Source: Buttiauxella agrestis (GTDB lineage: Bacteria > Pseudomonadota > Gammaproteobacteria > Enterobacterales > Enterobacteriaceae). Taken from it: a stretch of DNA of 64,000 bases. The stretch spans positions 2,382,763-2,446,762 of the forward strand of contig NZ_UIGI01000001.1 in assembly GCF_900446255.1 (NCBI RefSeq), read 5' to 3'. Position numbers and translations under genes: made by a program. Shown piece after piece: positions 47,674 to 56,795 of this stretch (its first letter is position 1; the number at the start of each line of letters is the position of its first letter). The notes under the pieces are model-generated. The model had not been told where the DNA came from. It did no database searches and saw only the letters and a list, made by a program, of their open reading frames with translations.

Positions 47674-48588
47674 CTACCAGACGTACTGGAAACGTACCGT
47701 CCAGTTACTGACATCGGGTGAATAAGACCGCTTTTGCACCGTATCTGAATAAGCAATCAGCCCACCTAACTCCGGGGATAACTGAAAACCAATTGTAGCG
47801 CCTAACAGATTGTTATTTTGTCGATTATCTTGCGGGGCGCCGTCAATTTTAGTTTCGCCTCCCACACTCCAGGTCGTATCGATGGATGCCCACAACGCTT
47901 GATTAAAGTTGTAGCTGTAATGCCCTTCAATGGCCCACTGTGGGCGCTGTGCCAGCGTCTGATTACCGAGGTAATCATCGTTATTGGTATAGAGTGAAAC
48001 CCAGGTATTCACTTCAATCCAGGTGGGGCCGATAGGTTTGCCAAAAGCGAGTTCAGGTTTGAATACCCAGCGGTTGGCACCGGTGTTAATCAACCTATCT
48101 TTGTCGTAATCACCGGTAGGGGCTGTGAGCCAGAACGCTGCGCTGAGAAAGGTTTCTGGTTGCCATTTAGCGAATTCTTCGCGACTTAAAGCAGGTGCGC
48201 CAAACAGGTTATGAACCAGGATAAATTGCGTATCTCCCATTCCATGTCGCTTATGTTCACCGTCCAGCATCACTGCGTCATCAAGTGTGGCGCGAATATC
48301 GGCATACGGTTGCAGGATTTGAATGCCCGAAGAGCGGCCATCAATTGCAAACGAGTGGGCATAACGAAGGATATAGACATCCGCTTTGATGGTGGAACCG
48401 TCGATGGGCACCGAAGTATCCAGCGACGTATTTGCCTCTACATGACTGTAATAACCAAAGACCAAATCTAAATCTTGCGGCATATTTTGCCAGTCGCGGG
48501 CATTATCGGCGTCAGCGCAAAACGACATTAGCGACAGCACCAACCCGCCCGCGCATATAGCGCGGGTTGAACCATAATAGCTACCCAT
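47674..48588 (-). CDS. Outer-membrane channel-like protein (phenol-degradation MetA family)
   Basis: Protein of 304 residues with an N-terminal signal-like hydrophobic stretch (about 8-26) and alternating beta-strand patterns ending in an aromatic C-terminus (RFQYVW), typical of an outer-membrane barrel. Segments such as WLTAPTGDYDKDRLINTGANRW and FKPELAFG match, from memory, the MetA-pathway-of-phenol-degradation family of putative transporters. It is downstream of the alkylsulfatase on the same strand (66-base gap), so it may admit alkyl sulfates or release products; that role is inference. Confidence 0.78.
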   Translation of the reverse strand: MGSYYGSTRAICAGGLVLSLMSFCADADNARDWQNMPQDLDLVFGYYSHVEANTSLDTSVPIDGSTIKADVYILRYAHSFAIDGRSSGIQILQPYADIRATLDDAVMLDGEHKRHGMGDTQFILVHNLFGAPALSREEFAKWQPETFLSAAFWLTAPTGDYDKDRLINTGANRWVFKPELAFGKPIGPTWIEVNTWVSLYTNNDDYLGNQTLAQRPQWAIEGHYSYNFNQALWASIDTTWSVGGETKIDGAPQDNRQNNNLLGATIGFQLSPELGGLIAYSDTVQKRSYSPDVSNWTVRFQYVW

Positions 48589-48654
48589 AAAAGTTCCTGA
48601 CTAATAAGGTTAAGGTGTGCTTATTGAGCTATTCCATATTGAAAGTAATTTAAT

Positions 48655-50613
48655 TCACGGTGTCACAATATTAAACATGCCAGGGAAGTTATCTAGCATA
48701 TCTATCAGTTGATTAATTTTTACTTTATCCCCAGTAATGGTTGAGGACTCTTTTAGAATGGATTCACGCATGGTTGTTGGGCCCATTACTAATTTCGCGA
48801 AACTGAGTGTATCCATTTTTAATGTTGCATCAGCATCACTAAACTGTTTATTGGCCTCGTAAATAATAACGCTGTTGTTCAGTTCAATCGTATATTGTTG
48901 GCCACCAGGTTGCTGCCAGTTCAGGCGAATATGCTGGCCGTTAGCTTTATCTGTATTTAGTCGTACCCCCATATAATCGAGTAACAGTTCCGGCGTCATG
49001 GCTTTGATCATATCCCGGCTGGTTGTGCTTATTGGCGGCAAATCAGGAATACCGTTACGTAGCTCATAAGCGCCCATCAGATACTCATTGCGCCAGGTTG
49101 GATTCTCGCTCTGATATCCCAGTTGTTCGAATGCATCGGCCTGTAATTCACGGGCTTCTTTATTCTGCGGATCGGCAAAAACAACTTGCTTAAGCACCTG
49201 TGCTACCCAGCGGTATTCACCCTTAGCAAACGACAACCGGGCTTTAGCCAGCACATTGTCCGCACCGCCCATATAATCTACATACTGTTTAGCGGCTTCA
49301 ACCGGAGGGAGAGGGTTTAAATCGGCGGGATTACTGCTATACCAGCCAATATATCGCTGATATACCGCTTTCGCATCGTGGCTGACTGAACCGTAATAAC
49401 CGCGGTTCGCCCATTTCAACGCCAGAGAATCAGGTAATTTTACCGATTCGGCCACTTCGTCCATAGTCAAACCTTTATTAGCCAGATTCAACGAACGGTC
49501 ATGGATGAATTTGTACATATCCCTTTGGCCTGACAGGAAATCTACAATTCTGGTTTGTCCCCACACCGGCCATTGGTGCTGAGCAATAACTATTTCGGCA
49601 CGGCTACCATAGTTTTCAATAGATTGATTAAGCGTTTTCCACCAGTTACTGGCATCCCGAACTTCAGCACCACGTAGGGTGTATAGGTTATGCAGCGAGT
49701 GAATGGCATCCTCTGCAACATCCAGTGTTTTAAACTGTGGTAACCAAATCAGCATTTCTGCGGGCGCTTCGGTACCTGGTGCTAACTGGAATTCCATTGT
49801 CACACCATCAATAACGCGCTGCTCTTTGTCACGGGTAATGGTGTCGGTGGGGGCGATGAGAGTGAATGTTCCTTCAGACGTCGTTTTACCGATCCCTGCA
49901 TCTACCTGGCCGAGCGGGCTTTTCGGCAACATCGCACCATATTGGTAAAGTGTCCTACGGCTCATTGCATTCCCCGCCAGGACGTTCTCACTGACTGCGG
50001 CATCCATAAAACCCGTTGGGGCCAGCACTTTGACCTGACCGCTGGCAACTTGCTGCTCAGTAACCACGCCTTTTACACCGCCATAATGGTCAGCGTGGCT
50101 ATGGGTGTAGATAACGGCAACAACCGGGCGGTGCGGACGGTTCTGATAATAAAGATCAAGAGCCGCTTTAGCGACTTCAGTTGTGACCAGCGGGTCAAGA
50201 ATAATTAATCCTGTTTTCCCTTCAATAATGGTCATATTGGAAAGATCATAACCCCGAACTTGATATAACCCATCGGTAACTTTAAATAGACCATTATTCA
50301 TGTTCAGTTGGGTGTTGCGCCATAAACTTGGATTAACAGTGGCAGGGGCTGTGCCTTTTAAAAACCCATAGTCCGATAAATCCCACGAAATATTCCCCTT
50401 TGCATCACGAATGGTTAAAGGGGTTTGCGTGGCAATAAATCCACGGCTGGCATCGTCAAAATCTTGTTTATCATTAAAAGGTAATTGTTTTAAAACAGAC
50501 TGATTGGCTGAAGCTGTAATATCGGTGGCGTTTTTTGCCATTTCCGCAGCACTTAAATTCTGGCTACATATGCCCATCACGCACAGGAGTGCGAGCTTTT
50601 TAATTTTCATCAT
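48655..50613 (-). CDS. Secreted linear alkylsulfatase (SdsA/YjcS type)
   Basis: Metallo-beta-lactamase-fold sulfatase, 652 residues (E. coli YjcS about 661), hydrolysing primary alkyl sulfates such as SDS to alcohol and sulfate. A signal peptide (residues 1-22) is followed by the metal motif HSHADH at 171-176, further histidines in IAQHQWPVWG near 345, a helical dimerisation domain (about 420-520), and a C-terminal SCP2-like domain (about 530-650). Two adjacent ATG codons open the frame. It is divergent from the Mu-type HTH gene and precedes the outer-membrane channel-like gene. Confidence 0.9.
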   Translation of the reverse strand: MMKIKKLALLCVMGICSQNLSAAEMAKNATDITASANQSVLKQLPFNDKQDFDDASRGFIATQTPLTIRDAKGNISWDLSDYGFLKGTAPATVNPSLWRNTQLNMNNGLFKVTDGLYQVRGYDLSNMTIIEGKTGLIILDPLVTTEVAKAALDLYYQNRPHRPVVAVIYTHSHADHYGGVKGVVTEQQVASGQVKVLAPTGFMDAAVSENVLAGNAMSRRTLYQYGAMLPKSPLGQVDAGIGKTTSEGTFTLIAPTDTITRDKEQRVIDGVTMEFQLAPGTEAPAEMLIWLPQFKTLDVAEDAIHSLHNLYTLRGAEVRDASNWWKTLNQSIENYGSRAEIVIAQHQWPVWGQTRIVDFLSGQRDMYKFIHDRSLNLANKGLTMDEVAESVKLPDSLALKWANRGYYGSVSHDAKAVYQRYIGWYSSNPADLNPLPPVEAAKQYVDYMGGADNVLAKARLSFAKGEYRWVAQVLKQVVFADPQNKEARELQADAFEQLGYQSENPTWRNEYLMGAYELRNGIPDLPPISTTSRDMIKAMTPELLLDYMGVRLNTDKANGQHIRLNWQQPGGQQYTIELNNSVIIYEANKQFSDADATLKMDTLSFAKLVMGPTTMRESILKESSTITGDKVKINQLIDMLDNFPGMFNIVTP

Positions 50614-50941
50614 TTGAGTGTCCGTTTGCTATAATTTAGCTTTGCTGAATCAAAAGTGAACTGTAACTTAATGTCATTTGAAAGAGCCCGCCGGTGGCTT
50701 CCGGTGTGGGTGACTGACAAGCTCGAGCATGATAAGGGAATGAGCATCACTATTGCGTTCACTGCCTTTTGAGACGCTGGCGCTGCGATACTTAACTGAC
50801 GTTCTTTGAACGTGCTGCTGACAATAACAACCTATATAAACCAAATCAACCGGCAGGGTTGATTTTATTGATTGCAAAGGATGTCTGGCGAAGTTGCAGT
50901 GTAGTTATTCTTTTTAAAACAAAGAGTTTAATAATTTAGAG
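50614..50941. promoter_or_regulatory. Divergent control region of the alkylsulfatase and Mu-type HTH genes
   Basis: A 328-base AT-rich gap between two divergent genes. It holds a TATAAT at 50630-50635 (+ strand) and a TTTAATAATTTAGAG stretch just before the HTH gene. I could not identify a convincing operator repeat. No ORF is seen. Confidence 0.4.
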
Positions 50942-51382
50942 ATGAAGAAAAATCAACCAGTAGTTGATATTGATCAAAATAAAGACAGCCTGATTTCTGA
51001 ATGGTTGGCTATCAAAGAGATGATTGGTTTACCGGGCATGCCTGGCAGCGCCCAGGGATGCCATAAAATGATGGTGCGCATGACGCGGGATAATCCGGAA
51101 GCAAAAAGAAAAATTCCAGGCACCAAAGCCTACGAATACCACTTTTCGTTACTGCCGCGTGAAACGCTGAAAGTCGTTTTTACCCAGAACCACCCAGGCC
51201 ACGCGCAGGAGTGTATTGGCAGCAATAAGTTGTTGAATCAGTGGATGGATATCTTCCACTCGATGTCCACTAAAGAGCAGGAGCAGGTTGTGGCATACGT
51301 CTTTCGTCATGGATTTAGTAGCATTCTTAACCTGGTAATAAATAACCCGCAAAATGATTGCCGGGACGAACCCTGCGATTAA
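50942..51382 (+). CDS. Mu-type HTH DNA-binding protein
   Basis: Protein of 146 residues. Residues about 24-75 resemble the N-terminal DNA-binding domain of Mu-like transposases and repressors: IGLPGMPGSAQGCHKMM, then a basic stretch KRKIPG and the closing segment YEYHFSLLP. The rest (about 90-140) is probably helical, with a cysteine-containing tail, and lacks any transposase catalytic domain. The length suits a small regulator rather than a transposase remnant. It is divergent from the alkylsulfatase gene, so it may regulate it. No other Mu-like gene is present. The domain call is from memory of the family pattern. Confidence 0.68.
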   Translation: MKKNQPVVDIDQNKDSLISEWLAIKEMIGLPGMPGSAQGCHKMMVRMTRDNPEAKRKIPGTKAYEYHFSLLPRETLKVVFTQNHPGHAQECIGSNKLLNQWMDIFHSMSTKEQEQVVAYVFRHGFSSILNLVINNPQNDCRDEPCD

Positions 51383-51427
51383 ATAAGTTTGGGTGTTTAA
51401 TGTAGGGAGTAACCTGCGTGATCAGCT

Positions 51428-51463
51428 CAGTCGTATGCCGACTTAAGTCAGAGGCAGCGACTG
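51428..51463. other. Imperfect nested inverted repeat
   Basis: CAGTCG at 51428 and CGACTG at 51458 frame a second pair (TGCC at 51436, GGCA at 51453) and an apical palindrome GACTTAAGTC. The element lies 45 bases past the Mu-type HTH gene and could form an RNA hairpin or a protein-binding site. There is no T run. Confidence 0.35.
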
Positions 51464-51602
51464 GTCGATTCGGTTCATGTCATGGCAGGGAGAAGCCACT
51501 CATCAAACGGGAAATGTTGCTGTAATTCACCAGATGTTAATGATTTTCTAAGTATTTGCCGTTATCCTGGAAAAAATCATTGTGACTAAGCAGGACACCT
51601 TA

Positions 51603-52133
51603 ATGCGCAGCAAATACACCTCGTTACAGATAACACTTCACTGGCTGGTTTTTTTATTGATTGTGGGGGCTTATTGCGCGATGGAACTGAAAGGTTTTGC
51701 GCCGCGATCGTACCGGCCCATTTTTAACGCCACCCACGTGACCTGCGGGATCAGCGTCTTTATTTTGATGATTACGCGCCTGCTGGTGCGAGTTAAGTAT
51801 CGCGCTCCGGCCATAGCGCCCAAGCCACATCCCGCGATTACCGGGATGTCGCACCTGGTGCATACGATTATCTATCTGATGTTTATTGTGTTACCGATTC
51901 TGGGATTCATGACGGTGTACTTCAAAGGCAGCGACTGGTCGGTGTTGGGGATCCCGATGCCACACGCCGTTGAGCCGGATGAAGATATGGAATTCAACAT
52001 CAAAAGTTACCACGAACTGCTCGCCAACATCGGCTACTTCGTAATTGGCATTCATGCTTTCGCCGCACTGTTTCACCATTACGTCTGGAAAGACAACACG
52101 CTGCTTCGCATGATGCCTGGCAAAAAAGACTGA
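51603..52133 (+). CDS. cybB: Cytochrome b561 CybB
   Basis: Diheme inner-membrane cytochrome b561 oxidising ubiquinol in response to superoxide, 176 residues as in E. coli CybB. There are four hydrophobic segments, with candidate heme-ligand histidines in ITLHWLVF (near residue 12), NATHVTCG (near 46), SYHELLANIG and IGIHAFAALFHH near the C-terminus. The ATG at 51603 with AGGA seven bases upstream is chosen over the GTG at 51582. Confidence 0.94.
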   Translation: MRSKYTSLQITLHWLVFLLIVGAYCAMELKGFAPRSYRPIFNATHVTCGISVFILMITRLLVRVKYRAPAIAPKPHPAITGMSHLVHTIIYLMFIVLPILGFMTVYFKGSDWSVLGIPMPHAVEPDEDMEFNIKSYHELLANIGYFVIGIHAFAALFHHYVWKDNTLLRMMPGKKD

Positions 52134-52135
52134 TA

Positions 52136-52459
52136 TCAGGCCACGCCAAACTGGCGCAAAGTGGCCGTGATTGCCGCAGAAATAATAATCACGGCAATCA
52201 GCGGGACTTTGCGCCAGGCGAGAAACACGGCAATCGCCACGCCCGTAACGCGGGCTATGCCGGAAAAATGATCGTTCTCGTAAAAAGTAGTGGCGATGGC
52301 GACCGAAAAAAGCAGTACCGTCGCCGCATCCGAAAGCAGTGATTTCGCCGTTTCAGAGAACACTAGCCGATTGCCTAATTTCGCCCCCGCCAGGCGCATT
52401 AAATAAGTGCCGCAGGAAAGCAGCGCGAGGCCCGCTAAAATTTTCATCGTTTCAGTCAT
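52136..52459 (-). CDS. azlD: AzlD-family transporter subunit
   Basis: Small four-helix membrane protein of 107 residues, typical of AzlD, the partner of AzlC in branched-chain amino acid or related export. Its start shares one base with the azlC stop (TAATG), so the two are translated together. It converges on cybB with a two-base gap. The substrate is not known. Confidence 0.85.
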   Translation of the reverse strand: MTETMKILAGLALLSCGTYLMRLAGAKLGNRLVFSETAKSLLSDAATVLLFSVAIATTFYENDHFSGIARVTGVAIAVFLAWRKVPLIAVIIISAAITATLRQFGVA

Positions 52460-53121
52460 TATTTTTTCCTCGCAAAGACACCCAGCAGCGATAACAAAAC
52501 AGGCATCCCCACTGGCGTGAAGGGAACGGCAAGTAGCGAAATTGCGGCTCCGGTTAAAGAACGCAGTGCGGTAGTGCGGTTTTTAAAGGCTGGGATCACT
52601 AACGCCAATAAAATGGTTGGGAATACCGCATCCAGACCGATGGTTTCCGGCGCGGGTAAGAGTTTACCCACCGCACTGCCCAGCAGCGTTCCAAGCGGCC
52701 AAAAGAGCGCCACGCCAATCCCGCATAACCAATATGCCGCCTTACGTGCCTCGGGCGTTTTCTGTGATAAACCAAACACCACGCTTTCATCATTCATGAT
52801 GTGACAGCCGATAAAGCTCGACAGGCGAGTGCCGACTAAGTCACGCACCGCAATGCCGAACGGGAAATGGCGAGCGTTCACCAGTAAACCGGCTATGGCG
52901 GCGGCAATCGGACTCCCCCCGCTGGCAATAATGGCGATAAACATAAATTCTGACGCGCCGGCCAGCACCACAATCGAAGAGAGCACCGGCAACCAGAGCG
53001 GGAAGCCGTAGGCGATGGATAGTGAACCATAGGAAACGCCCACCACACCTACGGCGAGGCAGACCAAAAATATCGCTTTTTTAGACTCTCGGGACACAGC
53101 TGCAAAATGTGTAGAGAACAT
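52459..53121 (-). CDS. azlC: AzlC-family transporter subunit
   Basis: Membrane protein of 220 residues with about five or six hydrophobic segments. The AzlC family motif is seen in GASEFMFIAIIASGGSP and NARHFPFGIAVR near residues 55-95 (compare YgaZ of the E. coli valine exporter YgaZH). It is divergent from the XRE-cupin regulator gene, whose putative operators lie in the 100-base gap, so that protein is the likely regulator. Confidence 0.88.
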   Translation of the reverse strand: MFSTHFAAVSRESKKAIFLVCLAVGVVGVSYGSLSIAYGFPLWLPVLSSIVVLAGASEFMFIAIIASGGSPIAAAIAGLLVNARHFPFGIAVRDLVGTRLSSFIGCHIMNDESVVFGLSQKTPEARKAAYWLCGIGVALFWPLGTLLGSAVGKLLPAPETIGLDAVFPTILLALVIPAFKNRTTALRSLTGAAISLLAVPFTPVGMPVLLSLLGVFARKK

Positions 53122-53183
53122 GATGTCATCTCATAACGAACGTAATGTACAATATAATGAACAAACATGATGAATTGATCAAG

Positions 53184-53198
53184 CGAACGATTCGTTCG
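53184..53198. promoter_or_regulatory. Palindromic operator between azlC and the XRE-cupin gene
   Basis: A perfect 7-1-7 palindrome CGAACGA-T-TCGTTCG. Further copies of the AACGAA core occur at about 53135-53141 and 53206-53212 around the divergent promoters. The clustering fits binding of the XRE regulator at its own and the azlCD promoter. Confidence 0.65.
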
Positions 53199-53221
53199 TT
53201 TTAATGAACGAAGGGGCGAAA

Positions 53222-53770
53222 ATGTCACAACCAATCGACATCATTGCAAAGAGTCTGGTACGTGAGCGTGAAAGCGCTAATTTGTCACTCGCCGAAGTGG
53301 CAAGGCGGGCAAATATTGCAAAATCGACGCTGTCACAACTGGAAGCGGGCAACGGAAACCCTAGCCTGGAAACCTTATGGGCGCTGTGCGTCGCGCTCAA
53401 TATTCCTTTCGCAAAACTGCTGGAGCCGCAGGGAAACACCACGCAGGTTATTCGTAAAGGGGAAGGGACGAAAGTGGTGTCAGAGCGTGCCGATTACCAG
53501 GCGATTTTGCTGGCGACATGCCCGCCAGGTGCGCGGCGCGATGTGTATCTTTTAATGGCGCAACCCGGCGAAGAGCGGCGTTCGCATCCGCATCCAGCAG
53601 GGTCAGTTGAGCATATTATTATCACGCAAGGCAAAGCGCTGGTCGGCACACTGGACAACGCGCATGAGCTTGAGGCGGGGGATTACATTTGTTATCCCGC
53701 TGATGAGGAACATCTCTTTAAGGCGCTGGAAGCCGATACCATGGCGGTGATGGTTTCCGAGCAAAATTAA
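53222..53770 (+). CDS. XRE-family regulator with cupin domain
   Basis: Protein of 182 residues. The N-terminal helix-turn-helix (about 10-62) includes LSLAEVARRANIAKSTLSQLE, and the C-terminal cupin domain (about 105-175) has histidines in RRSHPHPAGSVEHII. This architecture is common in regulators of amino acid and polyamine metabolism, and E. coli YdcN is a relative in layout. The start MSQPID at 53222 follows GAAGGGGCGAAA; six upstream codons are ignored. It is divergent from azlCD and probably controls them. Confidence 0.87.
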   Translation: MSQPIDIIAKSLVRERESANLSLAEVARRANIAKSTLSQLEAGNGNPSLETLWALCVALNIPFAKLLEPQGNTTQVIRKGEGTKVVSERADYQAILLATCPPGARRDVYLLMAQPGEERRSHPHPAGSVEHIIITQGKALVGTLDNAHELEAGDYICYPADEEHLFKALEADTMAVMVSEQN

Positions 53771-53778
53771 AAAATCGC

Positions 53779-54606
53779 TCAATCCAGTTCAACAATATTC
53801 TGGCCGTCTTGCCCAAAAACGTAACGGCAAAGGATCTTGTAACTGTCGCGGTCAAAATGTGTTGTGGGCGTGATCATTGATTTACCTGACTCCAGAGACT
53901 GAGCCGTCCCCAGATATAACCAGTTACTCAGGATATGGTATTCAGTGAGCGCGCCTGATTTCTCTTCTATTGCGATGCGGCCGGGATAAGGCCAACTGCG
54001 AATTCGTAACGATTCAAGCGAGTCTCTGAGTCGTTGCTGATGGTTTTCCAGCGTCTCTTGCCCGCAACATGCGCCTGCACATTTCTTCAATGAGAAACGG
54101 AAGCACGCTCTACCCGCCGTTAATTTTTCCAGCCCCAGTGCGCCATAGCAAAGCCTTTCCTGATCCGCTAACTCTCTTATCTGATCGATAGCCGCATACC
54201 GGGTTTTAAACAGGCCAAACAAATCTGGCGCATGCGTGAAATCAGTTTCATTGCTGAAAACGAATTGCGTGGTTTTCTCGGTAATGCGCAGAGAACACAG
54301 TTTACGAGCTACCCGTAATCTCTTATTAAACAATGGGCTTTGGTTTTTTATCAGTTGCGATTCAAGCAGCAGGGCACCAATTTCACCAATGGTTTCATGA
54401 AAACCAATGTCAGTGGTCATATGCAGCAATTTCGCTTCCGATTGCGTTCTGAAATGCGCCAGAACACGGCTGCGGATGTTGATACTCTTCCCGATATAAA
54501 GTGGGAAGGTTTGATCCGAACCATAAAAAATATAAACGCCGGGACGCGACGGAAGTGTTTCAAGGGTATGCCGGAGATGCTCAGGATATTGATACTGTAG
54601 GGTCAT
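53779..54606 (-). CDS. cho: Excinuclease Cho (UvrC homologue)
   Basis: Nucleotide excision repair endonuclease, 275 residues (E. coli Cho 295), making the 3' incision at damaged sites with UvrAB. The N-terminal GIY-YIG domain is visible as RPGVYIFYG followed by LYIGKSINIRSRVLAHFR, with the catalytic Glu in EIGALLLESQLIK. The C-terminal part keeps the cysteine-rich segment ACFRFSLKKCAGACCG. E. coli cho belongs to the SOS regulon, but I see no LexA box before this gene, nor a strong ribosome site. Confidence 0.92.
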   Translation of the reverse strand: MTLQYQYPEHLRHTLETLPSRPGVYIFYGSDQTFPLYIGKSINIRSRVLAHFRTQSEAKLLHMTTDIGFHETIGEIGALLLESQLIKNQSPLFNKRLRVARKLCSLRITEKTTQFVFSNETDFTHAPDLFGLFKTRYAAIDQIRELADQERLCYGALGLEKLTAGRACFRFSLKKCAGACCGQETLENHQQRLRDSLESLRIRSWPYPGRIAIEEKSGALTEYHILSNWLYLGTAQSLESGKSMITPTTHFDRDSYKILCRYVFGQDGQNIVELD

Positions 54607-54797
54607 GCTTGAGTCAGATAATTCTCTTCACAGCGGGAAATAGCGCATCCACTTGCAATATCGCAGTCTTTGCATGAGTTTTAACCAGGTTATCGTAATG
54701 CTCATTTTGTGGACTTGCAACACTGGGCACCCGCATCGTCTATGGTTTTGTTAGCAGATAAGTAGATTGTTAGCGAAACGCGATAAAACAATGTACC

Positions 54798-54814
54798 ATA
54801 CCCCCCTATAGTAT
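54798..54814. promoter_or_regulatory. Putative FrmR operator
   Basis: ATACCCCCCTATAGTAT, 12 bases before the frmR start, is a partial inverted repeat with the C/G tract typical of CsoR/RcnR-family sites. The FrmR repressor would block its own promoter here until formaldehyde reacts with it. Confidence 0.65.
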
Positions 54815-54826
54815 CAGGAGGTCAAA

Positions 54827-55102
54827 ATGCCCCATTCACCTGAAGACAAAAAACGCATTCTGACTCGCGTGCGACGTATTCGTGGCCAGACAGAAGCGCT
54901 GGAGCGCGCGCTGGATAGCGGCGAGCCATGCATCGCTATCTTGCAACAAATCGCCGCCGTACGCGGAGCCGCGAATGGCCTGATGGCCGAAATGATGGAA
55001 ATTCATCTTAAAGATGAACTGGTCGCGGGGGAAACCTCCGAGGATCAGCGCGCGCTGCGCATGGCAGAAGTCGGTCATTTAATTCGCTCTTATCTAAAAT
55101 AG
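54827..55102 (+). CDS. frmR: Formaldehyde-responsive repressor FrmR
   Basis: DUF156/CsoR-family repressor, 91 residues as in E. coli FrmR. The formaldehyde-reactive cysteine lies in GEPCIAILQQIAAVRGAANG (about residue 36), and the N-terminal segment EDKKRILTRVRRIRGQ forms the DNA-contact helix. AGGAGGTCAAA precedes the ATG. It is followed by frmA in 48 bases, forming a formaldehyde-detoxification operon. Confidence 0.94.
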   Translation: MPHSPEDKKRILTRVRRIRGQTEALERALDSGEPCIAILQQIAAVRGAANGLMAEMMEIHLKDELVAGETSEDQRALRMAEVGHLIRSYLK

Positions 55103-55135
55103 CGCTTATCTAAAACAACATTCACTCTCACCTGA

Positions 55136-56269
<1,134 letters not shown>

Positions 56270-56321
56270 ACCCTCATCTGGCCCTTGCTGATTTCGCCGC
56301 AAAGCGAGTCGGTAAGGGCTT

Positions 56322-56672
56322 TTACCCCTCCAGTTCCCCGCTATTTTCTCTCATCCAGTGCGCTAAAGAATCCAGCGTCGGGCGCAACGACTTTCCTAAC
56401 TCTGTAATCTGATATTCCACGCGCGGCGGCACTTCGGCGAACACTTGTCGGGTCAGCAGCTTTCTGGACTCGAATTGCCGTAGCTGGCGCGTCAGCTCTT
56501 TTTGCGTGATGGGACGAACCGCGCGTTGCAAATCGCTAAAGCGAACGGGTGCGTCAATCACCATCAGGCGATAAAGAATGGGAATCGCCCATTTGCCGGA
56601 AATCAGATTCACAAAACTCACCATCGGGCAGCTTTGGCCCGCTTCTGGCAAGGTCGAAAAATTATTATTCAT
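56322..56672 (-). CDS. HxlR-family transcriptional regulator
   Basis: Winged-helix regulator of 116 residues. The family pattern is clear: CPMVSFVNLISGKWAIPILYR, a conserved N-terminal cysteine, then RFSDLQRAV and ITQKELTRQLRQFESRKLLTR and the wing RVEYQITELGKSL. AAGGGAAACTG precedes the ATG at 56672; 11 upstream codons are ignored. It is divergent from the SDR gene and probably regulates it, with inverted repeats in the gap. HxlR proteins often sense reactive electrophiles or quinones. Confidence 0.87.
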   Translation of the reverse strand: MNNNFSTLPEAGQSCPMVSFVNLISGKWAIPILYRLMVIDAPVRFSDLQRAVRPITQKELTRQLRQFESRKLLTRQVFAEVPPRVEYQITELGKSLRPTLDSLAHWMRENSGELEG

Positions 56673-56714
56673 CAGTTTCCCTTGTGGTGCGTCATTGCAT
56701 CCCATTGCGTGCCA

Positions 56715-56751
56715 TAGTATCCAAATGGTGCCTACTATCCAAAGGATACTA
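56715..56751. promoter_or_regulatory. Putative HxlR operator
   Basis: TAGTATCC at 56715-56722 and its inverted copy GGATACTA at 56744-56751, plus an internal TATCC-AAA-GGATA at 56736-56748, lie in the 123-base gap between the divergent hxlR-like and SDR genes. The repeated TATCC half-site suggests one or two regulator dimers. Confidence 0.6.
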
Positions 56752-56795
56752 TAGCGTAAATAATGCCGTTACCAGTTAATCGCGAGGTAACGAAA

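Noticed and set aside
54607-54826. LexA box before cho
   Set aside because: I scanned for CTGT-N8-ACAG upstream of the start and found none, so SOS control cannot be claimed here.
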